From Molanna angustata (taxonomy: Eukaryota; Arthropoda; Insecta; Trichoptera; Molannidae): a stretch of DNA of 64,000 nt. Below are positions 23,291-34,608 of this stretch, piece after piece; the first letter of the stretch is position 1, and each line of letters begins with the position of its first letter. The stretch covers positions 39,131,447 to 39,195,446 of the forward strand of contig OY754970.1 in NCBI GenBank assembly GCA_963576475.1. The letters are read 5' to 3'. The position numbers were made by a program, and so were the translations under genes. The notes beneath the pieces were generated by a model. That model did not search any database. It was not told where the DNA came from and saw only the letters and a program-made list of their open reading frames with translations.

Positions 23291-24057
23291 TGGTCACTTT
23301 CACCAACGTCCCCTAACTCTTAGGTGCTACCTAAGAATTCTTATGTAGCACCTAACGTGAATTTTCGTTTCACCACCTACATAAGAGTTACCTAAGACGC
23401 TAAGAACCCCCTAATTCTGGGGAGCCGATTTCCGCCACCTAAACGAATACTTAAGAAACAACTGTCAAAATGACAGTCAGTATATAGCGATTTAGTAGCA
23501 CAATATTGTCAATTGTGTTTAAAATTTTAATTTTTCGTCGATTTACACGCATTTTGAAAATAAAAATGAATAGGATTATAAATGCCGTAATGTTTCAAAC
23601 TCTCATCGACGGTTAAATTTGGTTGCCGTTTTCTTTCGATTGGCATTTCCTAAAATACAAGACAAAATTGCTAAATGATTTCCTCAATATTTATGTATAA
23701 CATTATTGCATTTTTAGGCATTGAACATACATTATATTAGTAATAGCACAAGTAATAGTTACTTATTAACGAGAAAATAACTAAAATCAACTAAACGAAA
23801 ACTGAATTATTTGGAAATGTTGAACGAAATCACAACGTAATTGACAGAAAGTGACAGTCATAGAAAAAACATGATGCAATATGATGCATTCCAAATACAA
23901 ATGTTGCCACTGTATAAACAAAAATAATCGTTTTGAATTCCTAGCTAGGGAACAGATAAAATAGACTGGTGAAAACCAAACGATACGTTATGGGCTACCT
24001 AAGCTTAGGTGATACCCAGCTATGTGACAGTTTAGGTAACATTGGTGAAAGTCACCA
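23291..24057. mobile_element. Harbinger-type MITE (TAA duplication)
   Basis: A 767-bp element flanked by TAA at 23288-23290 and 24058-24060. The ends are TGGTCACTTTCACCAACGT on the left and, inverted, TGGTGACTTTCACCAATGT on the right. The 3-bp TAA/TTA duplication is the mark of PIF/Harbinger elements. It carries no transposase. The host sequence on both sides rejoins exactly when one TAA is removed. Confidence 0.85.
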
Positions 24058-24115
24058 TAAGAATCAAACTATTGAGTCCTCGTAGATATTGTGTAGTGTA
24101 CGAGGCATGCCTTTT

Positions 24116-25342
24116 AAGTTTTGTCGTTTGAAGAAAATAACACTTCTTTAATCTTATAGTATCTTTTATTGTTTTTCAAAGTATTAACCACGTAGTTTAA
24201 TACACTTTTCCATTCGCTCGAACCAGTTATTAAAACATTTATTCCACTCCAAAGTAGGGGTGTTCAATATGGCTGTCTTGAAGGCGTCGACTGCTTCTTC
24301 ATTGGACTGGAACCTTTGACCGCGAAGATTTTTCTTAATTCTAGGAAATGTAAAGAAATCGTTAGGGCTTAGGTCAGGACTGTATGGAGGATAGTCAAGA
24401 ATTTCTACGTTTTCCTGCTTCAAATACTGAATAGTTTGACGAGCGCTGTGTGAGCTTGCGTTATTATGGTATAGGATGATGCGTCGCTTTGGGTTAGATT
24501 TCCGAAGTTCGACGATGACTTGTGGTAAACAAACTGTCGTATACCACTCAGCATTAACCGTTCTATGATCTACAAGTGCAATTGTCGCAACATGACCGGT
24601 TTTCGCAGTGAACGTGGCCACCATCTTCTTTGGAGTGCTTCGAGAGCGAACAACTTTATTCGGCTTTGGCTCATCTTGGAAGACCCAGACTGTAGATTGT
24701 TGTTTGAAATCAGGATCGTAATAGGCATAGATCCAAGATTCGTAACCACTGATAATGTCGTAGACGTGATTTGACTCTCCTCGGTTGAACCTTTGAAGAG
24801 TTTTCTTACACCATCTGATGCGGGCCTCCTTATTATCGTCGAAAAGCAAATGCGGGATCCAACGGAAAACTAGCTTTCTCACACCAAGTGCTATATGCAA
24901 TATCTTCTGAATGGTTGTCCCTGAGATGCCTATAATAACGCCTCTATCTCTCGATAATGTCACATGAGGATCTTCGAGAGTTAGTTGTCTCACAGCAATG
25001 ATGTTTTCTTCAGTGAAGGCGGATTTTGGACGTCCTTCACAAGATTTGTCACTAAGACTGGTATGTCCACGCTGAAATTCTAAGTACCAGCGTTCGACAG
25101 TCCGCAGAGATGGAGCTTCATCTTGGAAAACAGATGTTATCTCTTAAAAACACTGAAGCCGTGTTAGGCCTCTTTTAAAGTTGTAGAAAATTATTGCACG
25201 GACATTTTCCTTAGTAAGATTCATTTTCGTACGTGACCTGACAGATTCAAAACGACACAATGACTAAACAATAGCATTAATCCTAATACTTTCAATTGTT
25301 TTCAGATTCCTAAATTCAAACAATTTTGAATATCAAACAGTC
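24116..25342 (-). mobile_element. mariner element, inactive
   Basis: A roughly 1.2-kb Tc1/mariner element inserted in the HINE-like host. Outer sequence near 24116-24135 (TTTTGTCGTTTGAAGAA) partly matches the inverse near 25246-25262 and also the inverse near 25325-25342. The outer pair gives the usual spacing to the start codon and the better host junction. The exact termini are therefore uncertain by tens of bases. Confidence 0.7.
24184..25224 (-). pseudogene. mariner transposase pseudogene
   Basis: The frame starts at an ATG at 25224 (MNLTKENVRAIIFY) and ends at 24184, about 346 codons, the normal mariner length. The N-terminal helix-turn-helix region includes FQDEAPSLRTVERWYLEF. A TAA near 25144 interrupts it, followed by an open stretch from 24993 on. 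The catalytic triad is damaged. The first Asp (usually in GDESWIY) reads SGYESWIY. The second (usually HHDNASSH) reads YHNNASSH. The third, in SPDLSPNDFF, is intact and lies 34 residues after the second site, the D34D spacing that defines mariner. With two of three metal ligands gone and an early stop, it cannot be active. Confidence 0.92.
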
Positions 25343-25917
25343 ATCAAATGTCGTCATAAATTCAATTTTTATTAAATTCTAAAAAAGTTCGAGATGCACT
25401 AATACAATGTTAATATTTTTTATAGCAAATTAAATTATCTAGTTGGGGTATTTCGGCTTTTTTTTAATATTTAAAAAAATGGAAATATAGGCAGTTAAAC
25501 ACATACATTTATCATAAAAATATTTTTTTAACGATTTTTTTTGACAAACTGAAGTTTTTTGGAAAGACTGATTTGAGATTTTAGATTATTCTATATTTAT
25601 ACCAATTTCCAGGGTTCTAGCTTATTAAAAATGCAAAAGTTGATAACCTCTGTCTGAAACAAAAATTCTAAATTCTGAATATAAAAGTTTTGTATTATTA
25701 TTATTTAATTAAATGGCACTTGTAACCTCAAATGAAGGAACATTGGCCAGAGTCAAGTTTGTTACAAAATCGTGCATTTTTTAATTACAATAAAATAAAC
25801 AACAAATTATAAAATATGTGGGAAACCACAAAAAAATATTAATAATTAATACTGAAATTAAAAATTTAAAAAGTTGTGAAAAAAGTTTTGTTTTTAAATG
25901 GGAAGTAGAAAATGAAA

Positions 25918-28900
25918 TCACAATTTGACGTTATTCTGTCTGATAAATTTTGTAAGAACATTAAGTACTTGAAATTTATTAAGGCTGAGTAAGGAGGTGA
26001 TATTATGAGGAGGGAATATTTTAAATTTAATCAGATGTGTTAAAGATATTGGGAACTTAGATGTAGGGCAATTGAAAAATATGTGATCCAAGCTGCCTTC
26101 TTCTTGGCCACATTGACAAAGAGATGAGTTCTTAATACCCAACCTTGCTAGGTGAGAAGGGGAACAGCAGTGTCCGAATCTCAATCGGCATATGACGGAA
26201 GATTCATGTCTGCTACAACGAAATTTGGAAAACCATGGTTTGATGGGGATAAATTTTTGAATCGATGCATATCTTGAACCTTTTGAAATTGAAGATAAAT
26301 TATAGTGTGTATTCCATTCATTCAACATATAAGAATGAACAAGAGGAAGGATGTCATGAATCAAATTAAATTTGTATCTGTGAGGATCACCCGATGAAAT
26401 AGCAAATCTAGCTAAATTATCAGCTCTCTCATTACCAATAATGCCACGGTGGCCTGGAATCCAGGCAATAGCTATTTCGAGATCTTTTTTTTTCATACCA
26501 AAAATAATATTTTTAATATGCAATGACAGCGAATTGGCAGGGGAATCAAAAGGATTTTGTGAAATTGATTGTATAGAGCTTAGGGAATCAGAAAGAATCA
26601 ACGTTTTCTTAAATTTAAATTGTTTAGCCATTTCAATTGCTTCGATAATGCCAATACATTCACCAGTAAAAACTGTAGAATAAGGAGGTAGTTGAATTAG
26701 TCTTGAGATCTGGATAGAGGGACAGTATACTGAAACACCAACATGCTCATTATCACTAATTTTGGAAGCATCGGTAAAGATAAGAGTCCAATCATTCCAT
26801 TTATTGTTGATTATACTTCGAAAGGCTGATTCACATTGAGAACTATTTTTGAAAATACCCAATGACTGGATTGTAAAAGGAGTAAATGTTATGACATCAA
26901 AAGGGGTGGAGAAAATTGGAAGTATATGGAATTGTTGAATGGGTACATTGTGATTGTTGAATTTCCGGAAACTTTGAACCAAATGTGGAACGTTTTTATT
27001 TTTCCAATAAGGAGATGTTCTAATAATATTGGAAAGGAGATTAAGTTTATCAATTAGAGGATGAGTGGAAGTCATGGCTGATTTATAATAATATCTATCT
27101 GATAAGAATTGTCTGCGGATAATGAGAGGAGCATCCACACATTCAACTTGAAGAGCATTAGTGGGAGTGGACTTCATAGCTCCAGATATTAGCCTAAGGG
27201 ATTGATATTGAAGCAAATCAATTTTTTGTTGAAGATACTTGCTAGAAATATTAAATAGGAAAGATCCATAATCTAGGTGGCTTCTTACAATTGCATTGTA
27301 TAAAAGTTTGACAGAGAGAGGATGAGCACCCCACCATACTCCTGTTACCGCTCGAAGAATGTTTATGTTTTTTTGACAGGTAGAAGATAATTTTTCAACA
27401 TGAGGTTTCCATGTTAATTTTGAGTCTAGCACAATGCCTAGGTATTTATAAGTTAAAGAGGATGGAATGAGGACATGATTATATTTTATAAAAATAGAAG
27501 GGGGGTGTCGTTTTCTAGTAAACAAAACAACAGAACTCTTTGAAGGAGAAATCTCTAAACCATGATTTGAAAGCCATTTTTCGAGATTTATCATCGCATT
27601 ATTTAGGAGGATAGTACCGGGAGAAATTAATGAATAAATAACATAAATAAGAAGGTCATCTGCATATTGAAGGATATGAGTATCAAGAGGTAAAATATTA
27701 GTGAGATCAGCAACATAAATATTGTATAAAAGAGGACTAAGAACAGATCCTTGAGGAATTCCTCTCCAAGTTAGTCTGGAATAAGTCATTCCATCAACGT
27801 GAACAGAAATAGTTCGTTCAGACATTATGTTAAAAATAAAATGAGTTAATTTTGAAGGGAATTTCATCTGAAGCATTTTTTGTTTCAAAATAGATAAAAT
27901 GACATTATCGTAAGCAGAAGTGATATCTAAGAAAACAGCTATAACAGAAGATTGCCGAGAAAAGGCGAGCTGAACGTCTGTTGTAAATATACTGAGGTTA
28001 TCCATAGAACTTTTGGACTTTCGAAAACCAAATTGGGAAACATCTAAAATCCCTTCACTCTCGCAAAACCATTCTAATCTGTTTTTAACCAAATGTTCTG
28101 TAATTTTTGATAATGCTGGTGATAGTGCGATCGGTCTATATGAATCACCAATACATGGATCTTTACTGGGTTTCAGAATTGGAATTATTATATAATTTTT
28201 CCAAGAGCAAGGAATTCGACCAGTATTAAACATGATATTTACCATAGCTAAAAAATATGTTAGAGTATGTGGTAATGCTTTACTCAAGAATGAATAAGGG
28301 ACACCATCAACACCTGGGGAACAGTCTTTAACTTTATTGAGGACCATATTAAGTTCCTCTAAAGAAAATGGCGAATCAAGATGATGCTCAAAAGAATTAA
28401 GTAGGTATGTATATGGTAAATCTACAAAATTGGGAGCTGAGGGAGGAGAGATTTTATTTAAGAATGAATTTATCCAAGGTCCAATAAAGTTATTACGCCT
28501 TTTTGAGGAAAATACAGAACGGAATTTTCTTATATTTTCCCAAACTTTAGACGAAGGAGTGTCTGGAGAGAGAGATTGACAAAAAGATTTCCATCCTTGA
28601 CGCTTTTTTTTTTTAATAATAGTCTTTTAGTCTGCGCTTGAATTTTCCGGACAAGAATAAAATTGGATTCAGACATATTTGATGAATAAGATTTCATAGC
28701 TTCTTTACGTTTATGTATTGCTTCACAGCATTCTTCATCCCACCATGGTGGAGATGAAATTTTACGAGGGATAATGTTTTTGAGGGGGATCCAGGTTTCA
28801 GCTGATTGAATCATAGCTTTTATAAGACGGTCATATGCAGAATGAATGTTAGATATTGAGGGCCATTCAAAAGTTTTAATTATCTTGTCGAGCATTACAG

Positions 28901-29645
28901 AATATTCATTCCATTGAGCTTTTTCAATATTAAATTTATTTGAATTGAATAATCGAGTTGAACTGGTATTTGGGAATTTTATAGATTTAGGGAAAGAGAG
29001 AATGATGGGAAAGTGATCACTACCATGAGAATCTTGCAAAATATTCCATGTAAGTGAAGGAGCAAGGGAGGGGGAACATATCGATAAGTCAATTGCACTA
29101 ATGTTTTGCATTGGTGGAGAAAACCGGGTAGGAGAACCGTTGTTTAAAATGCAAAGGTTCTGTTCATCGAGTAAATTGTATAGTTTTCTTCCAAAATGAC
29201 AGGTTCTGGAAGAGCCCCAAAGAGTGTGATGCATATTCAAATCTCCTAGAATTAAAATAGGAGGAGGAATGGATTCAATTATATCTTTGAGTTGATCAAT
29301 GATGAAGTCGGAAGGCCTAGAAATATATACTGATAAAAAGGAAATGTCATTAATACGAGCTGCAACTACATTTAAGTCGAAAATTCGAATACCAGGAATT
29401 GGTAATTGAGAAAACCGTTGAGATGGATGTACAAGGAGGGCAGAACCACCTTTACCATCGACCCTGTCATCACGTAAGCATGAGTATCCTAATAGATGGA
29501 AATGCGACTCTGGTTTGATCCAGGTCTCAGAAAGAGCAACAACAAATGGAGAGAAATCTTTTAGTAAAAGTTGAAGTTCGGCTTTATTGGCAATTACACT
29601 ACGTGTATTCCATTAAAGTATATTAAAATTACATTGATGAGCCAT
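25918..29645 (-). pseudogene. LINE ORF2: endonuclease-reverse transcriptase-RNase H, two lesions
   Basis: The frame starts at ATG 29645 (MAHQCNFNIL) and spans about 1,243 codons. Lesion one: codon 11, where a Gln is expected before WN, is TAA (29613-29615). Lesion two: a one-base change in an A-run at about 28603-28613 shifts the frame between endonuclease and reverse transcriptase. Endonuclease: WNTRS, SETW, GDLNMHH, SDHFPI. Reverse transcriptase (28347-27000 approx.): YRPIALSPALSK, FLDITSAYDNV, QGSVLSPLLYN, catalytic QYADDLLIY near 27660. RNase H: IFTDAS, GECIGIIEA, LILSDS, WIPGHRGIIGNERAD. A Cys-rich end CQCGQEEGSLDHIFFNC follows. All catalytic residues are present, so few repairs separate it from an intact copy; it is probably young. 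Confidence 0.9.
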
Positions 29646-30272
29646 TATTTAAATATAGATATAATATTATATAAAACATGTAAAATTGTATATCTTTAAA
29701 AAAAAACAATAGAAAAAATTAGATTAATAATACATGATTAAATTAGATTCAAGTTAGCTAGGGGATGTCATTATGAGAAGTATTCGGCAAATTGCCATCA
29801 ATATATTTTTTTAAAAGTGAAGTTTGATTGAGAATAATGAGAATAAGTGGAGCAGCGTTGGGCGGTATGGTTGATGGATTATCGAGTAATTTTGTAATAA
29901 GCAAAAAAAAATTATTGAGAATTCCAGTTATGTCATTGTCTTTTTGAATAATACAACTAGGTTCAGAATTAACTTTGGCATAGCCACAACCATCTGAGAG
30001 ATTGGAGTTGGGTTTCCACGAGAGATTCTCAATTTCCTTCCTTTCTGACGGTGTGATGTGGGGTTGAAATCTTGGCAGGCTTTTTTTTAAGTGGTGGGTT
30101 TTGTTGTACTGAAAATGACTCGATAAGTTGGGTTCCATGTGGGAGGCCTGAAGAGTGGACGATTTGATTTCACCGTGTGATAGAACATCTTCAAAGGTTC
30201 TTTTTGTTGGAGGTAGTTGTTTGGATGCTTCTAAATATGAAAAATTTTGTTCTGATATAATTCTTTTTATAT

Positions 30273-30594
30273 TGTCCTGCCTGGCATATTCTGGACAGTT
30301 GCGGTTAACTGCAGAATGATGACCTGAACAGTTTAAACACTTTTGGTTGATTATTGGAGTAGTACATGATTCACCGGTATGAGTTTGTCCACACTTAAAA
30401 CATCGCGGTGAAGATCTACATAATGTTTTTGTATGTCCTGCCTGGCATATTCTGGACAGTTGTGGTTAACTGCAGAATGATGACCTGAACAGTTTAAACA
30501 CTTTTGGTTGATTATTGGAGTAGTACATGATTCACCGGTATGAGTTTGTCCACACTTAAAACATCGCGGTGAAGATCTACATAATGTCTTTATA
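30273..30594. repeat. 161-bp tandem duplication inside LINE ORF1
   Basis: Two nearly identical copies start at TGTCCTGCCTGG (30273 and 30434). They differ at only a few positions, for example GCGG versus GTGG near 30302/30463. The period is not a multiple of three. Confidence 0.9.
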
Positions 30595-32018
30595 CTTTGC
30601 TGCTATTGCTTTGTGGCACATTTTAACTAATATAATTAAATAAAATCTCTTAGTTTTTAACCACGTTGAGTATATTTATATGTCAACTAGTTTCGGAGAC
30701 GTAACCGCTCCTTCGTCCGGACAAACTTATACTAAACTTAGATACTATGTACATAATGTGACCCGTGTGCCTAAATTATGTATCGGTAAGTTGATGGGCG
30801 GAGCTTACATTATTGAAAGCAGAGGTTGTCAACGGAAAAATATTAAATAATGGAGTATTGTTTAAATGTACTTGATTATTAATTATTTTTTTGTATTTTG
30901 TATTTGAATTTTTTGTATTTGGACGGGTAGTATTCGCCAGTTAAATATGTTTTTAAAATTTATTAATTCGTTTCACCAAAATATTCAATCTACTCTTGAA
31001 ATAGACAATAACTCCACTTTGAACTTCTTAGATTTAACTCTTTCTTTAAAAAATAACGCAATAGACTTCAGTATTTATCGTAAACCTACATACGCAGACA
31101 CAGTTATACATAATTCATCAAATCATCCTCTATCACATAAGTTGTCTGCCTTCTATGCAATGTTACATCGGCTACAAAATGTTCCAATGACAGTAGAAAA
31201 TTACAATATAGAATTAAATACAATTAAAAACATCGCGATTAATAATGGTTATGACTTAAATATAATAAGTAATATAAAAAATAAAATACAAAAGAGACAA
31301 AATATAATCAATTACTTGTACAGCGGTAAAGAATGTATAAACACAAATGATCAAAAATGGCGGAGAATGCTTTTTATAAATGATAAAATAAAATCAGTGC
31401 TAATAAAAGACTTACCACCAGATTTAAAACCAGCCTTTTATACTGGTAATAACCTAGGAACTTTTTTAAAAAATAATAAAGATAAAGACACGGTATTAAG
31501 TAATTCGGGTGTCTATAGATTAAATTGTGAAGATTGCGAATTTTTTATATAGGTAAAACAGGTAGAAATTTTGACATTAGAATTAAGGAGCATTTAAGAT
31601 GTTTAAAAAGTAACAATTTCTCAGAGTTTGCAAATCACTTGATTGAAAATAATCATGCTTTCAATAATCAAACGGGATATAAAATCTTGCATATAAATAA
31701 AGAGGGCTTAAGATTGGATAACTTGGAGGCATTAGAGATAAAAAAAGCCTTAAATACAAAACAAAAAATAATTAATAATCAAGTACATTTAAACAATACT
31801 CCATTATTTAATATTTTTCCGTTGACAACCTCTGCTTTCAATAATGTAAGCTCCGCCCATCAACTTACCGATACATAATTTAGGCACACGGGTCACATTA
31901 TGTACATAGTATCTAAGTTTAGTATAAGTTTGTCCGGACGAAGGAGCGGTTACGTCTCCGAAACTAGTTGACATATAAATATACTCAACGTGGTTAAAAA
32001 CTAAGAGATTTTATTTAA
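30594..32018 (+). mobile_element. Penelope-like element with 250-bp inverted terminal repeats
   Basis: A 1.4-kb insertion flanked by ATCTACATAATGT (30581-30593 and 32019-32031). The outer 240-250 bp at each end are near-exact reverse complements (about 30640-30890 and 31775-32010). They include GGACGAAGGAGCGGTTACG and GGCGGAGCTTACATTATTG. The centre encodes the last part of a Penelope polyprotein. Penelope elements often carry terminal repeats in direct or inverted order, so this is 5' truncated with an inverted copy of its own 3' end. Confidence 0.85.
30947..31878 (+). pseudogene. Penelope-like RT C-terminus and GIY-YIG endonuclease, frameshifted
   Basis: Frame one (30947-31552) begins after the reverse transcriptase catalytic motif. 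It has NFLDLTLSLKNN, IYRKPTYADTVIHNSSNHP and AFYAMLHRL, typical of the Penelope thumb and linker. It runs into the endonuclease start, GVYRLNCEDCEFF. A T-run at 31541-31546 is one base short of keeping the frame (or in excess by two). The second frame continues FYIGKTGRNFDIRIKEHL, giving the GIY-YIG signature (GVY ... YIG), the catalytic Arg and downstream Glu, to 31878. The CxxC before YIG is the Penelope-specific pair. The end of the frame lies within the inverted repeat. It has no RT active site and is dead. Confidence 0.88.
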
Positions 32019-33055
32019 TCTACATAATGTTTTTGTATGTCCAAATCTGCAGCAGTTAAAGCATTGAATTGTAGGATATTGATATTTTTCCACAATCAAA
32101 GAGGTGTAAAACGAATATACCCTTGTTGGTAGTATTTGTCCGTCAAATGTTACGACAACAGTCTGAGTGGGAACCCATTGGACTCCTTCAGGGGTTGTAG
32201 ATTTGCGATTAAGACGGCGTGCTTTAATCACATTACCACAACCGCTTGGGACTTCAATATTTTTGCAAATGTCATCAACTGTCCAATCTGTGGGAATTCC
32301 TCTTACAAGACCCATTCGACAAACCATGAAACTAGGGATGAAAGCTTTGTAGCAATTTTCCAATAAAAATTTAGAACATAAAAAATCGTTAGCAGCCAGA
32401 AAATTTTTGAAAGATATTGAAATTTTGTTTCGGCCTATTAATTTCACACCTTCTTTCGGAATAATGTCAGCAATCGAATATTTCTTTAATGTCTTTCCAA
32501 AAGATATCGGATTAATAGAAGCACCCAGAGAGGAATCTATTTTTTGAACGTGTATAATACATGGTCCAATGTCTTCTTTATTATAAAGGCGACTAATAAT
32601 TGATGTTGGATTGCCGGATTGAGTCGAGATTGGATCTAGAGAAATATGTGAGTTCACATTAGGAGTAATCTTGATTGGTAATTCAGGGTCACTGTCAGAT
32701 CTATGAGCCCTCATTCGTTTTTTCTTTAGTTTCCGTGTAGAATGAATCTCCAAAAAACTGTTTGGAACAGGGATGTCTTCATCAGTTACCGCAGAAGTGT
32801 ACGTATCATTATCAAGAGATGATACTGTAGCAGGGTCAGGTGGTTTTGGATTTGGCCTAAAGGCCATTTTTGAATGGAGTAAACTTTAACTAAATGGTAA
32901 AATCAAGTTCGAAAAATAAGAATAAATTAAAAAAATCAACAAAATATAATCACTTTGCCACAAAATAAAACAAAAAAAATCAGAGCAAAAAAAAACAACC
33001 ACTTGACAGATCAATCAAAGAGCAAGCATCAAAGTTTTGTATAACTATCTATATA

Positions 33056-33195
33056 TTATTAGAGGAGAAATTTATTTAAATTTATTTCTCACGCAAATAT
33101 TGCTTCTCTGGGCTGGAAATACTGGTTAGTTGGAACAAATAAACTCGCCAATTGCGCAGGGTGCAAAGAAGTGTTCATTATTATTATTAATTATT
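33056..33195 (+). mobile_element. SINE2, 5'-truncated copy
   Basis: Body GAGAAATTTATTTAAATTTA, then CTCTGGGCTGGAAATACTGG and GCGCAGGGTGCAAAGAAGTG, ending in (ATT)n at 33178-33195. It matches the complement of 57665-57885 but lacks the tRNA-like part. It is inserted in HINE-like copy C between CTATCTATATATT and CTGAAATTTTATG. Confidence 0.7.
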
Positions 33196-33301
33196 ATTAT
33201 TCTGAAATTTTATGCTCTGTAATTTGATCGGATCAAAAGTTATAAGGGGGATGACACACTAAATGTTCTACTCCGAATTCTAAGTAAATCCATACATACA
33301 T

Positions 33302-33595
33302 ACCATCGAAATACCTATACACAAAAGAAACTAAACATACAGAAGATGTTTAGAAGATGTATGAAACATTAAAAAAAAATACACAAAATAAAAATAAAAG
33401 ATCCTGAACAAGGATTAGGCAGAGAATACAAATCCACAACTACAACACACGTAGAAAAAATTATAATGTGGCTGTGGACTCTGTGGCTACAATAATTTGC
33501 CAGAACAATTAAAAACTATCAATGAAAAGCATTAGAATGGGAATTGAAAATCAGACTTAGTATCAAGAACTGAAGTGTTGCTGTTATAAATGACT
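33302..33595 (+). mobile_element. LINE C-terminal fragment (same family as 35715-36270)
   Basis: Frame pieces read PSKYLYTKETKHT with later frameshifts. The same residues (PSKFLYTKETKHTNIHTLYE) occur on the minus strand at 36100. It truncates HINE-like copy C. Confidence 0.55.
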
Positions 33596-33607
33596 ACTAT
33601 AATAATG

Positions 33608-34608
33608 TTAACTATAAACTAGCTGCACGTAACACATGAGATCCAACTGTCGATGGCGATAGTAGGTATGTATAGTTGAAGAATACGTACCAAATTATTA
33701 TTAGATATTTTGTTTTCTATGCATAACATTTAGTTATGTATGTCAAGATAGGATATTATGGAGAGGTCCTACCCAGAATATGAAAACATCTTGATGGTAT
33801 GTATGTATGTTTGGAGATTAAGTAGCAAAATATTGAGTACCCGTAGATATTGTTTAGTGTATACTGCCTTACAAATTGTATGAAACAATGTCATCACTAA
33901 ATTCAAATTTTACAAAAATTGTTAAAAAAAATTGAGACATTTTACTATAATGCAAATATTTTTTTATAAAAAATTAAAGTATCTAGTTGGGGTGCTTCGG
34001 CGTTTTTCCAATATTTTTACATACATACCATGTCCCTCACGGGGTAGGCAGAGAGATCCGAACGCCACTTACTTCTATCTTGTCATTATATTCATCGCCT
34101 CGACAATATTCATACATCGTCTTATACATGTTCGTCTGTTTTTCACGCTTCTAACATTTCCGTCTATAAAAATACCGTTCATATATGTTTTTCATGGTAA
34201 ATAATGTTTAAGAAACTAACTTTTTTTTATTTATCTATATTTATACCAATTTTCAGCGTTTAGCTTAGCGTTCATTTCTAGTTTAGCGTTCAGCGTTTAG
34301 TTTTGCGTTCTAGTTTTTGAGATATATAGAAAAATAAAGTAAAAATTCAAAAGTTGATAACCCCTGACTGAAAAAAAATTCAAAATTCTGAGTATAAAAG
34401 TTTGTGTTCTGTCTAAAAAGTTCTACTCGAATTCTGAGTTAATACAACATACATATATGCTGCGAAGCCTCTAAGTTAGTGTTTTTTGACATCAAAGTTG
34501 AAGAAATCATAAAAAATATAGATCTGGCCATCCAAATCTTGTGTATCTTGGTTTGATACTTTGTCGATATGTTAAGAGAAATAAATTCTCTTGAACAAAT
34601 CGACAGTT
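33608..34608 (+). mobile_element. HINE-like repeat, copy D (near complete)
   Basis: The left end is AACTATAAACTAGCTGCACG then CCAACTGTCGAT (33643-33654). The right end is a 7-bp stem hairpin (AAGAGAA/TTCTCTT, 34574-34592) then ATCGACAGTT (34599-34608). A foreign segment of about 185 bp at 34016-34200 is an RTE-like LINE tail (GGGGTAGGCAGAGAGATCC). The rest follows copy A. Confidence 0.75.

Larger units (their letters stand above)
29758..32867 (-). pseudogene. LINE ORF1 (gag-like, CCHC knuckles), interrupted
   Basis: The start is ATG 32867 (MAFRPNPKPPDPATVSSL). The first 288 codons (to 32001) contain a central RNA-binding-like region (GLVRGIPTDWTVDDICK) and the first knuckle CFNCCRFGHTKTLC. 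The frame is then cut by the Penelope-like element and resumes at 30593 with CFKCGQTHTGESC and CLNCSGHHSAVNRNC. The C-terminal stretch continues to the stop at 29758. A 161-bp tandem duplication (30273-30433 repeated at 30434-30594) duplicates the second and third knuckles and shifts the frame. ORF1 proteins of this type bind the element's RNA. Confidence 0.85.
25690..33029 (-). mobile_element. I-clade-like LINE with ORF1 and ORF2
   Basis: A nearly complete non-LTR retrotransposon, 5' to 3' on the minus strand: short 5' UTR, ORF1 with three CCHC knuckles, ORF2 with endonuclease, reverse transcriptase and RNase H, and an (AAT)n tail at 25690-25702. The duplication AAAGTTTTGT is seen at 25680-25689 and about 33030-33041. 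A Penelope-like element (about 30594-32018) sits inside ORF1. RNase H and a CCHC ORF1 point to the I group. Several lesions make it inactive. Confidence 0.85.
23050..33300 (+). mobile_element. HINE-like repeat, copy C, split by nested insertions
   Basis: The host repeat begins CTAGTTGCATGTAACACATG at 23051 and its pieces can be followed through the whole region: 23050-23290, 24058-24115, 25345-25689, 33030-33055 and 33196-33300. Removing the inserts rejoins them in the order seen in the uninterrupted copy at 2868-3778. The inserts are a Harbinger-type MITE, a mariner, an I-clade LINE (which contains a Penelope-like element) and a SINE2. The 3' end of the host is lost where a LINE fragment starts at 33302. 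Confidence 0.75.
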
